Shown here: piece by piece, positions 45,641 through 58,959 of the stretch
How positions within the stretch are numbered: the first letter of the stretch is position 1
Layout of the letters: each line of letters starts with the position of its first letter
Assembly (NCBI RefSeq): GCF_901709675.1
Contig: NC_051089.1
Location: 15,429,976 to 15,493,975 of the forward strand
DNA length: 64,000 bases
Direction of reading: 5' to 3'
DNA from: Syngnathus acus
Lineage: Eukaryota; Chordata; Actinopteri; Syngnathiformes; Syngnathidae
Made by a program: the position numbers and the translations under genes
Notes under the pieces: model-generated
The model's input: the letters and a program-made list of their open reading frames with translations, nothing else
Database searches by the model: none
Told to the model about the DNA's origin: nothing

Positions 45641-47879
45641 AAAGAAGCATTTATTGTCTTTGTTGGACCTACAAAGAAAGAACATGTAAATTCCACATGG
45701 GATCTGGGATTCAAACTCTAAACTGTAAAGCTGAGTCACTTTTGGTCAATTGTTGTTTGTTACAAGATAATAATTGTATTCAAAGATCAAAGCTTTGAGT
45801 ACAAATATACTTTCAACTTGAATATTTTATATTGATCCTGATATTTTACTCATGTAAGTATCTGTTACAATCTATATCAAAAATAGGAGAAGGACAATAT
45901 TTTAGGGTGTGGTTCTCAAATGAGCACAAGAGATTGTTGTTTGGTGCTCATATTTTCCCGACCCATCTACCACATGGAACCGTTAGACTGACAGCACCCC
46001 CGGACAAAGTAGGGCAACCGGCCCGTCCACAGTACCTGCAGCCTTTATGAAATAAAAAAAAAAAGTGTAAGGCTGCGCTGTTTTTATTTTGACGCGCAAG
46101 CAAGTCAGCAGCATGTCCGTCATGGAACTTCGAGATATTACAAAAAGACTAAAGTCGACTAAATCGAGAGAAAGTGATTCCATCCATTGCATTCAGTCAA
46201 AGGATTCGTTCATTTCAACAAGTCGTTTGCGAATGACAAAACAAAATTCGAGCCCCATCAAATTATCTGTATGTCAAACTGAAGTGCAATTTTTAATTTC
46301 TGGTCCACATGGGCACCTGTGCAACACCTATGTTCATCCCTCAGTATAATAATTATACTGCATTAATACAAAGAAAAATAGTCATGATTTCTAGACCTGC
46401 CTTATTGGAATATCCATAAATGTATCCTATATAAATTAAAGCTATGAATAAAGAAAAGGGTAAATGCTATCACACACACACAAACCAGACATGTTTTGCA
46501 TTTTAATTGTCTGAGCTTTTGAAGTAACTTGGAGTGAATGTGTGATTTGTCAATTGATTCTTTTTCTCCCAGGCTATGAATAAAATGCTTTAATTATTGA
46601 TGTACTGACGTCAGACGTCCGCTTGAATGTTATATGTGGTGCAGACTTCTTTCTCTGGGCAAGCTACAGACCCCCACCCACCCTCTCAACCTGCCGCCAC
46701 CACCAATCCCCTTGTCAGACGGCCTCATGGTCAGCCCCCTCTGCCCCCCCCCCCCCAACAAAGTGACTCAGGCCCAGACCTGGCATGAATGTGACTTAAG
46801 GCGGCTTCAAGACAAGTGTTATAACAGTTGGAATGATAGAATGTTTGCGCAAAAAGGAATGTTGTTTCATATGTGCAAGGTCTACATGCACTGCTCTGCT
46901 CCCCACTAGGGGCTCCTCTGTTCCACGCTGTCACAGCAGTGCTATGCTGTCTCCTACATGACTGCTTAATTGTTTCTGCAAAAGAATATTTGTTGTGTGT
47001 GTCCATGACGTTAAATGTATGCAAAGCAATTAAAGCAACGTTACACATCCAACACCGAGGTATTTATTTTGTGCACTACAATGGAGAAATATTTTTAATA
47101 TTGTAGCCCTCTACAGAAAACTAAATATGACAGTTTTTAATACAAAGCAGTTTATCTTGTATTATATTTTTTCCGTGGTAATGTAATAAGTATTGCTCCA
47201 GAGTATTTTTATCTATTTTATGCATTGAGTATCACCTGCTGGCTAGCAGAACTGCGGTTGCAGAGAGACTCTGGGGTTGTTGGTTTTTTTGTTTGGCTGG
47301 CTTACACTGGGATACCTTATGACTGGGCACATCCTTGAAAATATTAAAAGCCTGCTTCTGTCAGTGAAGGGTGAATCATTGCAGCTCAGATCTTCCAACC
47401 CCGATCCATCTCTAAGAGTATATGTTGCATTAATGAGCTCATTCTCGGCATATACTGACATGGGTGGGATAGAAATGTGTGTGCTCTTTCAATCTGAACA
47501 TGTTTAGATCTGGAATACGTTAGAAGGTGTGCTGCGTTCCAGGGTCACCTAAGTAAATAACGTCAATTTGTGTTTCTCCGTGCAAAAACACTCTCTATAT
47601 TAATGTTTACTGAGTGGATAGGAATTTCAATGACATTTATCTTTAGCTGAATAGTTATTTGACAAAAATTAATGAAAGTCTTCTTCGTGATTATATTTAC
47701 ATTTCAATCTCCTTGCATCCCTACACCAAAGGAAGTGGGGAGAGAGAGAGAAAGACAGACAGACATGCTTTTCTAGGACTGGCGTATGCCATGGATGCGA
47801 AGAGATCCTCTTGAGGAGGCGGAGGGATGGAGCGAGGCAGAGGCACATTGAAGCAGATGCAGAGAAATGTGAGAGGGTG
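45641..47879. other. Intergenic, no recognised gene
   Basis: AT-rich with a C run near 46745-46757. Open frames in this stretch (for example 46089-46349 and 46634-46909) show no recognisable domain. Confidence 0.45.
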
Positions 47880-48000
47880 TCAGTGAGACTGGTGATGACG
47901 CGCTCGTGGCTGCGGAGAGCTGGCGAGGCCGCGGCCCTGGCTCTGACTCACCTCATCCCCACGGGGCCTCCTGCTTGACGTCACTCGGAGCTGCACTGTG
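47880..48000 (-). promoter_or_regulatory. GC-rich islet with a CRE palindrome and a splice-donor-like site
   Basis: A short GC-rich, CpG-containing stretch in an AT-rich surround. It carries a full cAMP-response-element palindrome TGACGTCA (47976-47983). On the minus strand about 20 bp further lies GGGATGAG/GTGAGTCAG, a near-consensus splice donor (intron would start at 47951). This could be a promoter with a small 5' exon, but no downstream coding exon is found. Function unproven. Confidence 0.3.
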
Positions 48001-48056
48001 GCATTTCTTTGCTTCAACTTCTTTGTGAGCAGCAGCCACACTTGAGCATGTCTCAC

Positions 48057-48151
<95 letters not shown>

Positions 48152-48242
48152 ATCCATCCATCCATCCATCCATCCATCCATCCATCCATCCATCCATCCA
48201 TCCATCCATTTATCATCCATCCATCCATCCATCCATCCATCC
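48057..48242. repeat. Compound (ATCT)n (CCAT)n microsatellite
   Basis: About 24 ATCT units (48057-48150) pass into about 22 CCAT units (48151-48242), with one TTTAT interruption near 48210. No SINE body adjoins it. Confidence 0.97.
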
Positions 48243-48468
48243 AGCCGTCGTTTCATGTCTGTTATGTAAATTAATGATTTGTCACTCTTCAACAACAATC
48301 AATACACAATACTACCTGATAAATCAAAATATTATTTTTTCCTGTGTCAATTCACTTTTCCTGTGTCAGCAGAAAATAATGAAAATGGTAAGGGTTCATT
48401 CAATAGTGTAATTGCATGCTCTCTTATTTATATAAAACACTAATCTATTTGCAATTTGATACATGAAA

Positions 48469-48564
48469 ATGGATGGATGGATGGATGGATGGATGGATGG
48501 ATGGATGGATGGATGGATGGATGGATGGATGGATGGATGGATGGATGGATGGATGGATGGATGG

Positions 48565-48600
<36 letters not shown>

Positions 48601-48604
48601 ATGG
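48469..48604. repeat. (ATGG)34 microsatellite
   Basis: About 34 ATGG units with one ACGG variant. It is the reverse complement of the CCAT tract 227 bp to its left, so the two form a long inverted repeat. Confidence 0.97.
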
Positions 48605-49961
48605 AAAATAAATTTAAAGGGAAGAACAGTAATATCCCTATACTGTGAGATCTTGTGTATTTTTTTTTCTCTGCCCATAATAATTGGGTTCGTTGTTACC
48701 GAGAGCCTCTTTTTCCCTCTGAGTCACCTGAACGAATGAGAGTTCATTACATGTGAAACATTTACAAGCACACTAAAGAAACATAGGAGTCAAACATGAC
48801 CCAGAGGGTGCTGTGCGATACGATGCCTCTGGTTCCACATGTCTTTATTCTATGTAAATTGGCAGATCAAGAGGAAATGCGCAACGAGGGTCATACATGA
48901 GGGTGCGGCTTTCTGCAGCATGTGTTCTGCTCTTACCTCTTGGATGGACATTGCATTAGCAAGTAAATAGCTACTACAGTTCATGTATCTGTTCAGACGG
49001 AACGGGATTGACATTATTATTATTGTTATTAATGTACATGCTGAGATATGCAAAGTATTCTAACAGACAGTTATAGCCTTATTCTTTCTATATGAATGCA
49101 TAGATCACAAATATATATATATAGAGAGAGAGAGAGAGCAGTCCAGAAATCAAGGTAAATAAATGGGAAATATGGCTTATTTTAAAACACAACATTTTTT
49201 GATATATAAAATTATGATCAAGAAGGTACCGACACTCGTACTGCTATCCATCAGCAACATGTGACTGTAAAAGTGAGTGAAAAAGTAAAATATATCACAT
49301 GCCGACAAATGTTACTATTAGTAGATGTTACTTGTTGGATAGTAATTCTTCAAGTGGGATTGTAAAGAATGTACTCAGCTCAAAAAAATGGAGCATGGAT
49401 CAATTTGATGATCCTAAACATAAATATCACAAATCTTTGGAGGTAAATATTAATCGGCTAACTTAAGATAATCTATTTAACTGATTAAAAAAGCGACCTA
49501 ACCCATCAAAACGTCATACATAATATGCTTCAATTGCGCAAAGAGTTTCGCACTCAGCATTGTGATTTTATTCCTCGTTCGGTTATGAGAGGATTGGTGA
49601 GATGGCAAGAGTACAGCACAAGCACTGGACAACACCAAGTCTGCAATTGACATTTTATCCCAATTTTCTTCCCACTTCCAACTACATGTGCCAAATAAAC
49701 TTTTCAATTCCTTTATGAGGCAAATATATAAATGCAATGCAAATATACAACTCAGGTCTTGATCGTTTTCTCCCTTGACATTTGCTATGCGTGAAAAGTG
49801 AGAAAGCAACACGCATTTGTGTGCATGGCAAGCTTAGAAGGAAAATTGGTCTTGACTTAAGTTCAGATGAAAGTGGGTGTACGTAGAAGGCTCGGCAGAC
49901 AGCTATGCTCATGATTGCTATTCGGTGTGGTTACAGCCAATAATGACTCCATCATGTATGA
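48605..49961. other. Intergenic, no recognised gene
   Basis: Holds a short (AT)n(AG)n tract at about 49111-49139. No coding sequence or familiar repeat seen. Confidence 0.5.
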
Positions 49962-50272
49962 CCAGCTCAGTGACCTAGTGGTAGAGTGTCCGCCCTGAGA
50001 CTGGAAGGTTGTGGGTTCAAACCCCGGCCGGGTCATACCAAAGACTATAAAAATGGGACCCATTGCCTCCCTGCTTGGCACTCAGCATTAAGGGTTGGAA
50101 TTGGGTGGTTAGATCACCAACTGATTCCCGAGCGCGGCACCGCTGCGGCTCACTGCTCCCCTCTCCCCCAGGGGATGGATTGAAATCACACGGGGATGGG
50201 TTAAATGCAGAGGACAAATTTCACCACACCCAGGTGTGTGTGTGACGATCATTGGGACTTTAATCTTTAATG
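49962..50272 (+). mobile_element. Third SINE family, tRNA-derived
   Basis: It starts CCAGCTCAGTGACCTAGTGG, with a tRNA-like A region (TAGTGGTAGAGTGTCCGCC) and B box GGTTCAAACCC (50014-50024). The body contains GACTATAAAAATGGGACCC and GCTTGGCACTCAGCATTAAG, and the end is CATTGGGACTTTAATCTTT. It is well preserved and unrelated to the ATGG-tail family except for the polymerase III promoter. Target-site duplications are not clear. Confidence 0.88.
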
Positions 50273-50602
50273 TGTGCAATAAAGCGATTGTTGGTCCACC
50301 ACTTTTTTTGTCATCCGTCCAGACACTACAATACACAAAAGACATTGTGGTTGCGCGGGTTGGTTTCAGCAACCACTGTGACTGAACCGCATTCAGTTTG
50401 TCCCGCATTAGTTTTGCTTTCAGTTCTGTGGAAGTAAATCTTTGCCATAGTAATAATGGCAACATTATGCAATTAAATGGTAGTCAACAGTTTCACTGCA
50501 GAATAGTTTGCTTGATTTATTTACAGGGCAGATGATCACTTTATTGCCCGTCAGAATTGTTCAGTAGATTCTGGAGGTTTTTATGCACAAAGAGAAAATG
50601 GA

Positions 50603-50955
50603 GGGACTGCACGGTGAGGACCGGTTAGTACGTCGCCTCACATTTCAGAAGTGTAGTGTTCGATTTCGTCTTCAGCCTTCATGCGTGCATTTTGCATATT
50701 CTCCCCTTGCCTGTGAGGGTTTCCCTTCCGATACTCCAGAGTTTCTCCCACATTCCAGACATGCACGATGATTAATTTGGGCACCCTAAATTGTCCTTTG
50801 GTGTAATTGTGAGTGTGAATGCTTGTTCGTCTATGTGTGACCTGCGATTGGCTGACGACCAGTTCAGGGTGTCCCTGTCTACTGCCCGAAGTCAGCTGAT
50901 ATAGGTTCCAGCACACCCGTGATCCTCATGAGGAGAAGCGGTTCAGAAAATTGAT
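50603..50955 (+). mobile_element. Near full-length ATGG-tail SINE, diverged
   Basis: It contains all family blocks in order from GCACGGTGAGGACCGGTTAG to CATGAGGAGAAGCGGTTCAG and AAAATTGATAC, but has many substitutions and a short tail. AAAATGGAG occurs just before and just after the copy and may be the target-site duplication. It is older than the copies at 28355 and 40357. Confidence 0.8.
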
Positions 50956-51014
50956 ACAAAATGGAGAGAAAATAAGATCATCGTGAATTGCTCACAATTA
51001 TATATTATATATAC

Positions 51015-51433
51015 CGTATTTTCCGGACTATAAGGCGCACCTAAAAACCTAAAATTTTCTCAAAAGCCGACAATGCACCTTATAGTCCGGTGCGCCTTAT
51101 ATATGGACCAAATTCCTAAATTTAAACTGGCCCGAAGCATTGTGTCATGAAATCAATCATAAGTGGCCCGCTGAAGACTATGAATCATGAATCAAAAAGA
51201 CTATGGATCATTATTTTGTGATTATAAAGTAATTTGTTGCGTCTGAAGTCGAAATAAAAAAGATAAAATGGAGAGTGATTTGATTTGGATTAAAAATCTG
51301 ACATGATGCATTAATGGTGCGCCTTATAGTCCGGTGCGCCTTATATAAGGACAAAGTTTTAAAATGGGCCATTCATTGAAGGTGCGCCCTATAGTCTGGT
51401 GCGCCTTCAATGATACGATATCGTATTTTCCGG
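51015..51433 (+). repeat. CGTATTTTCC-type MITE, long subfamily
   Basis: It starts CGTATTTTCCGGACTATAAG. It shares a long interior with the copy at 61886-62272 in opposite orientation (TTCCTAAATTTAAACTGGCC, ATAAGTGGCCCGCTGAAGAC, CTATGGATCATTATTTTGTG, AAATGGAGAGTGATTTGATT). The right end is rearranged, with extra terminal motif pieces. Confidence 0.85.
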
Positions 51434-51445
51434 ATATATATATAT

Positions 51446-51640
51446 ATCAAAGTCAAAGTCTGCTTTATTGTCAATTTCTTCACGTCAAGACACACAAAGA
51501 GATCGAAATTACTTTCCCACTATCCCACGGTGACAAGACATAGTACACAATTTACATACAAGTAAACAACACAAAAAGTAAAAACAAGAAGGCACAAACA
51601 TATAAACAAACAAATACAACAAACAAATATATATATATAT
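51446..51640 (+). repeat. Fish retroelement 3' fragment (TCTGCTTTATTGTC)
   Basis: It contains AAAGTCTGCTTTATTGTCAA, TTCACGTCAAGACACACAAA and GTACACAATTTACATACAAG, a repeat I recognise as common in percomorph genomes. It is flanked by AT dinucleotide tracts. Family not certain. Confidence 0.6.
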
Positions 51641-54253
51641 ATGTATATGTATTTTTAAGTTCTGAATACCTGTGACTTAAAGGTTTTATGCCTTTATCTA
51701 CAATCACCGTGGTCGCTTAAAATCCATGCATGGCAAACGGTTTGAATAGGCATGTGGGCGATGTAAACATGATATATTACCACAGAATGTGACCACTTTG
51801 TTCAATTCTGATCTTGGTGTCAAATGCCTCTATTTTCGGAGCGAGTGTACATTCGCGTGGTGATAAAAATTGGCGCATTTTGATTTTCGTGCTGGGAGAA
51901 GTTGAGTTTATTATGTTTGGGAATTTGGCAGGCCAGACCAGTGCAGTTACACCGGAGGCGGTTTCTTTTACAAATGGCTGATGCACCTGACAATTTGAGA
52001 AAAATAAGACTATTATTTTGACCAGCTAAAAGCAGGTCTAAGTTGTACTGCAGGTAACGTGATGTTAGTCTGTAGACCAGTTATTAGCTCATTTTTGACA
52101 TTGATAATCAAACATAGAATGCATCTGATAAAAAGCTGCTATTTTTGGTCACTGAAGAGTGAAACACAGTGCTCGTTAATGAACTGATCCCTCCTCGAGT
52201 AATCACTGGCCCCAGCAATAAGCTGGTCTCATTTGTCTTTGATTCAATCAATTCATGAAAGAGTTGGCCCACTCGTCATCCAGATAAATTAGAACTTGAC
52301 CCAACCTTCACATTTGCAGCTACATTCAGTGCAGGTAACCCCCAAATTATAGGTTTGTCTTTTGTTGTTGACATCATAGATTTTTCTACTACTCTGTCAT
52401 ACAAAATGGGCCATATTTATGAGGCATTTTCATCAGCATCCTTTTCCGACAGTCATTTAGATGTGGCATGTTTTCCCTGTCTGTGAAATGATGCTCTTCC
52501 TTGTATCTTGTGATTTGATTTCAGCCCGTTGTTCAATCATGCCCATAAAATGAAAAAGGTTGTGTGGAATGGTTTCATCTCTCATAGAAGGTTCAGTCAA
52601 AGGAAATGAGTCTCCTTAAGATGGTGGCTGTTTTGGGAAGAGTCGTGGCATCACTGTAGTCAGAGGGTTGTGACGGAGCAAAACCAATAACTTCTCCGGA
52701 AAGCCAGTGATCCTTCAGTCCTACTTGTAAGCTTCATGCTCTTGTAAATTAGCCAGGAGCTTGTCGCAAGAGATTGTGCTAATCAGATCAGAATACCCAG
52801 ATATAGTTTATAAGATCGGTCTCAACTCATTTGCAAAAAAACCCCAAAAAATAAAAACAAAAATTGATTCAGTACCTCAAAATCATTCAGTGTTTCCACC
52901 CCCAGCAGCTTTGGACACTTTGTGCACAGGTTGACCATGTCTGTAAGCCTAAATGTGGTAGTGATGGGCTGAAGAGTTTAAAGTTGAAATGGTGTCAATA
53001 ATCCTAAATCTTAATTTTGGGGTTTATTTCGAAATTTTGGGAAAAAATATTTTATTTCAAATACTAGGAAATAATACAATTCAGTTAAATATTAGGCTGT
53101 AAAACATTACAGTACTTTACTGGAGCCAGTAAAATACTAAAATTTGACAGTGTACATACTATAAGACTTCATTGTGTGCTAAGCAAAAATATTGACTATA
53201 TGGTTCATATTGACAAGCTTTGAATGTGTGTTTTTAAATTCAGTTTACGCTCAATTCTCTCCACTGCAAAGCAATAAGCAAGTTAGCAGTAAGCAATTTG
53301 TGTGTTCTAAATAAATAATCAGTCCAGGATATGCAAAATTAATCCACTTTAAAAGCTCATTATTAGGCACTAAATAAAATAAAAATATGGCACATTAAAT
53401 GGTAGTAGGAGAGGATACAAAATGATTAATGGCCAAACAACAGGATACAAAATAAAAAATTAAAATGTATAGTCGCCTTCAGATATTACCAACAGTTGCT
53501 GGCAACCGATTTTGTGCTTGTTTGCGCTTGTTTTCAAGATGACAGAGTATAAAAATTTATTGATAAATTATGAATTGGAAAGAGAGAGAGAGGCATTGAA
53601 TGCTCCGGTAAAAATGGTGTGAAGCAATGATAAAATGAAATTTAAAGACTCTACTTGATAGAACAGCAACTTTCATTTTAGCTGGGAAATAGCAACAGGA
53701 ATAAGTTTGTCTGTGTGCTTTGCACGCATGCGTGTGATGTGGAAGTTGCGCATGTGTGTGGGTGTGTTTAAAAAAAAAACAATCGAATTCAGTCATTTGA
53801 ATTGATCCGTTATGCAAATTGTGTCGTGAATGAGTTATGCTGGCGTGTCAGTGTGTAGCATTATAGAGGTACTGACAGGGGTGCTCAGTCTATAATTTGA
53901 ACTGCGGGGTGACAGTTAACTGCAGGTTCATGTCACTCTCAACAATGATGCTTGAGCATGAACTGAAAGAACGACTACTGTGACTATTGTAGCTTTGCAC
54001 CCAAACAGGTAATTTTCGCTACAGTGGACTAATGGCAGCAAGTGGGGAGGCGATTGATAGTTGAGTTTTTTTATATACACTACATTTACTTGAGAGGTGG
54101 TTATATTATTGTGCTGCTCCTACCCAATATATCGCCTCATTGGTGTTGATTACAGACAATGGCTAGTATCAAGCTCATACTTCATTTCAAGGTACTTTTT
54201 CGTCATTTCAACATCATTTTGTTTCCCCTGTAAATTTTATGTTTCCCATAAAG
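51641..54253. other. Intergenic, no recognised gene
   Basis: AT-rich sequence with no recognisable open frame or repeat. Confidence 0.5.
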
Positions 54254-54600
54254 CAGGGGTGTCAAATTTATTTTGGTCGTGGGCCGCATCATAGTCATGG
54301 TTTCCTTCGAAGGGCCATTGAAATTGCCAACCCAAATAAATGTCTGAATATCTCAAATTATATATAGTACGGTACTCAACAAACTAGTGAATGACTAGAT
54401 GAATCACTAGTTTTCAAAACTAAGAAAAACTGTTAACATGTTTTAAAAATATGAATGTTAATAAAAAGTGCTAGCGATAGAGCTATTCTTTAAAAGTGAA
54501 AACAATTAGACAATTAGTAATTTTAATATTGACATATGAATTTGATGCACAGTTTGTCTTCACTGGCCACATAAAATGATGTGGCTGGCCGTATCTATCT
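54254..54600 (+). mobile_element. hAT element (CAGGGGTGTCAAA family), right end lost
   Basis: It starts CAGGGGTGTCAAATTTATTT and follows the interior of 11354-11677 as far as CACATAAAATGATGTGGCTG and GCCGTATCTATC. There it runs into an ATCT/TA microsatellite that has replaced the right terminal repeat. Confidence 0.85.
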
Positions 54601-54606
54601 ATCTAT

Positions 54607-54648
<42 letters not shown>

Positions 54649-54670
54649 GTACTATATATATATATATATA
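54596..54670. repeat. (ATCT)n / (TA)n microsatellite
   Basis: Short ATCT units pass into about 20 TA units, an interruption (CGTACTA) and more TA units. It begins exactly where the hAT copy loses homology. Confidence 0.9.
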
Positions 54671-54672
54671 AA

Positions 54673-56454
54673 CACACAACAACCACACAACTAGAGTGAA
54701 CAACAATAATAAAGATGAGTATTTAAAATTTTGCAGGTTAATTTCTTCTTGCTAATCTTCTCCTCACGGTTGCTTCCTGATATAATGTGCTTTGAGAAAG
54801 GAGTGGGTGAAGGCCAACAGGCTCATGCAGCTCCTCATTGAACCTCCAGAGACTCCACCCTCACAGACGCGCACAACTGAGTAATCAATCGAAATGATTT
54901 CATGGTATCACGTTTAAAACCTTATTCCACTTGAGATTTTCTTAGTTGGACTCATTTAGTGATAGCAAATGTGTGCCTTAATTTTTGGCAACTAATACTA
55001 CCACTGTAGATATTTGTGGGAATTCCTCTTGGTGTGATAGTTGGCTTTGCTAGTATTTGTTATGTGAGCAGACAGAAAAAAGCCGGTGCCTAAATGCATA
55101 ATGGCTGTTTTACAAGGCATGTGAGCCAATGTTATGTCTTCTCCATCTTAAGACTCCCTTGGAAGAGAGCTGACATCAGGTCAGGTCACGTACAACATCT
55201 GACACAGCAAGAGGCTCTCCAACAGACAAAGACCCAGCCAACAGCTTAATCTCCAGGATACAATAAACACTGAACACCTTTTGGCAGCTGATGTGTGGTT
55301 GTTTTCATCGTAGGAATTAATAAAGTGAATGTTTAAATCCCTGAACATGAGTGAATAAGTTGAGGTTGTGAATGCACCGTTAGCCAATTACCAAAAGGAT
55401 GGTCTTCTTTTTAATGTTTGAATTGACTTCAAAGGAGACCTCAATCACACAATTATTCCAAAAGATTTGACCTTTTTGATTTTTTTCCCCTTGAGAACAA
55501 CTGCAGCAGACAGAAGCAGAATATGGGAACGAAGTGAAGATGTTAAAGGAAAGAGCCTTTCTGTGTCAGCCTGTTCTCTAACACTGCGAAATTCATACAT
55601 TCTTCAGGTTGTCAAGAGGAAGCCACAGTCTCTTCTCTTCTCCTCACACAGAAAGTTAATGGTCACAGTACCTGACTCACTTCTCTTTGTCAAAAACGAC
55701 AAAATAACAAAAATCTGCAGTCATGTGTGAATGAATATTCGTTTTCTAAGGTGAAAGATTTATTGTTTCATGCTTTAGGCTACAGCATATTCTTCTTGCT
55801 TTTTTTTCCGCCCTGACATATTGAAGTATTTGTTCATCTTGTACAATTTGCCTCACCATTTTTTTTTACTCTGGATAGTAACCATGAGCCTGAGGACAGG
55901 TTCTATATAAAATGTATAGATGGATTTATTTTGGCGGTTGCCCATGCAGAGATATTTCAAATAGATGGCAAGCAGTCCTCTTCCAGTGGCTGGAAAATAA
56001 GCTACGCTCATGTTAGTATCACGTAATTCCACCTTTGTGATGAAAATAGGTACGCATATGTCCCGCAATTCCATGCATTTGACCATTTGGTAGGCTGTGA
56101 CACCTTTTGCTGGTACAGTTTTAAGTGTAAATAAATTTACATGACTATAAGTTTTTAGTGGACTTTAACAATCTGTAGTGATGGAGAAGCACACAGAGAT
56201 TTAAGCTGTATATTGCGTTTGACCGGAGATTTGGAACCTTATAAACTTCCAACAGCAAGACTGGATTGCTGACTCAAAATTAAGCACTGCCCAGTGTGAC
56301 TTATATTGATCTTGTCAATTATTATATACAGTATATATAAAAGTCTATGCACAATAGTCCTACGACACTTTTAGTGTTACTCCTATGTAAAAGGCAAATG
56401 AACTTCACATGTAAATTCGAGACGATCAATTGACAAGTTGTTCGTGAATGCAAA
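54673..56454. other. Intergenic, no recognised gene
   Basis: No supported gene or repeat. The open frame 55467-55730 is not recognised. Confidence 0.5.
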
Positions 56455-56585
56455 ACACAATGCTTCGGGCCAGTTTAAATTTAGGAATTTGGTCCATATA
56501 TAAGGCGCACCGGACTATAAGGCGCACTGTCGGCTTTTGAGAAAATTTTAGGTTTTTAGGTGCGCCTTATAGTCCGGACAATACG
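56455..56585 (+). repeat. CGTATTTTCC-type MITE, right-end fragment
   Basis: It contains TGCTTCGGGCCAGTTTAAAT, TTAGGAATTTGGTCCATATA, TAAGGCGCACCGGACTATAA and the terminus TAGTCCGGACAATACGG. It matches the right end of the copy at 61886-62272 closely. Confidence 0.85.
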
Positions 56586-58959
56586 GTACATAAAGCACCA
56601 AACATAACCCAGAACAGGACAAGTTGCTTCGGCCGGACGGACGGACGGATGGATGGATAGATAGCAGTAATTGCCAACCTGATATCTTGTATTCTCTTGC
56701 CATCAAACTAAGTAATCCACCATACCAATGCTGTGCGTCAGATGTGTGCAAATAAAGGCAATGAAGGCTAGCAGAGGACAAACGCATGCTTATGTATAAC
56801 TACCTACTTTGAGTAGAGAGTGGAGACATTCACCCTGTGTTGAGTTAGCAGCAGATGAGGTGATGCTCAGCCTGTCTGATTGCAACTTCAGAAAAGCAAT
56901 TTGATAACTGCAGCTATTAGTTACATACCTAGTCGTCAATTTATGGATCAATCCAAGTTTGCAATATTTTCATTGTCCTGCAGTGTTTTTATTATCATTT
57001 CACATTAACAGTTTCTATGGCGATTCAGAAATTGCAGTCTTTCATAAAAGGTATTTTCTTATGCTCACCTCTTGCATTGAGTCACAAATCCTTTCAGTTT
57101 TCAACCTATCCTTCATTCTAACTTCAACAAATCTATCCTCAATTTATTTTAATACATTTTAATAATTGATCGTTTTCTGGATGTGAATTGAAATATGCCA
57201 CATGCTTATCCATACTGACAGAAAACCTGGCACCATGCACAATTGTTGCTTGCTTGACAGAAGTACCCTCCCGCCACAAAATAAAGGTAATGAATAGATA
57301 TGTACGTAAGTGATATACACATTCCTTACATTAAGAGGTGTTCTATGTAAGATGGAGTTACCATGTGGGAAAGGTGTGCAGGCATGGAGCTAAATGTTCA
57401 CTTGCTGAGTGCTTCTGTTTCGGAGTCATTCATGTGAGCAGGTTATTTCGTTAGGTTGGTGAACAGCCACTGACTGTGATTTGCACCAAAAAGGGCCCAA
57501 CAACAACTTAAAAAAAACCAGTCCACCTAAAGCCACGCATTGGCTGCTGAAAGTATTTAACGGAAAATACGTAAATACAAATTTCCCTAAATTGCAATTA
57601 AAGAAAACTTAGACAGCGCTTTTGCTCAAAGCGTTTTAAAAAGCCAGATATTAATTTATTTGAAAATGTATTAAGAACATGGATCACTGGCATTTGGTTT
57701 TTTTGTTGTTCCAAATGGCTTACCTGAAGTCGAATCTCAGATTGCATTGTGTAGAATCTGTCGGTTTTGGCATGTGTTGGTGTTGCGAAATAGTGATAAA
57801 TAGTCCCCACGGCAAACACTGGATGGGTTAGCTTGCATGCTTCTTTTTCTTGGGAGCTAAATACCGAGACCAAAGATAAAGCGCCTCCGTTTTGGGTGGT
57901 TGGCATAAGGAGTGCCCCATATGTGAACTTCAGCGGAAAGGTAAGGTAAATAAACTCTTACATATTTAAATGTAATTAATTGATATTAAATGAAAAATTA
58001 ATTAAACAGTCAAAATAGGATTAATGTTTGCTCAGTAGGTGTGAATGTGAGTCTGAATGTCCCCTGTGGTCGAATGGAGACCAATCCTGAATCTCGTCTG
58101 CCTTTTGTTCATATAGTAAACTGGGTGTCAAAGACAATGGTCGAATGGATAATTTTTCTGTTTGGTGAATTTACAAGGTCTATAATCTCAGGAGCAAATG
58201 TGAGCAGCTCTTTTAATTTAACACGCTCTAAGACAGAGGCAGGTGATAAAAGATATTTTTTATTCTTTATTAAAGAGGTTATTGACATTTGTGTTTCATG
58301 AATGATATAAATTCATCAACCAATGAACTTTATCGGTCATATATAGTCATATGAAAACAAGACATCCGAAAATAAAGTTCAGTAACTCTAGTTTGTGCTT
58401 AAAAAAAACATGAAAAGAAAATCAATATTTAAGGCTTAAGCTTATATTTCATTCGAGAAAATTGGGGAGTCAGACATTTCCTTGGAAAAGTGCATTGGCT
58501 GCACAAAATCCAATTGATGTAGTGACTTCCATATTTGCTGGCGCCCGGTCCAGGGTGTACACACCCTCTCGTCCAAAGTCAGCTAGGATAGGCTCGAGCT
58601 CAGAACCTCAAGCTCCTTCCATACAACCCTTCCATTGGCCTGGTGTTCTTATTTTACTGAAGAAAGTTCTGATCAAACTGCCCCGTGATGCAAGTGTTTT
58701 TGTTTCATCATCAAGGTTTAATAATTGTTGCTGTACTTTATAGCATCCAGTTAGAATGCTAAATAACTACCATCATTGCACAAAGTAGTTTTTCCTAACC
58801 AAGGAAGGGTAAGAACTGAACAATAAATTTCTTTTTGAAGCTGTCATGCTGTGTGTTACTGTGCTAATGTCTCATTAAACCAACAGGTTCAAATGTACTG
58901 GAAATTGGGCGGGGGGGGGGGGGGGGGGTGTTGCATAACACAAGCATAAAAAGTTTTTT
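56586..58959. other. Intergenic, no recognised gene
   Basis: Holds a GGAC/GATA tetranucleotide tract (56636-56665), a short SINE remnant near 58540-58600 (CCAGGGTGTACACACCC, AGCTAGGATAGGCTCGAGCT), and a G run of about 19 at 58910-58928. No gene is supported. Confidence 0.5.
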
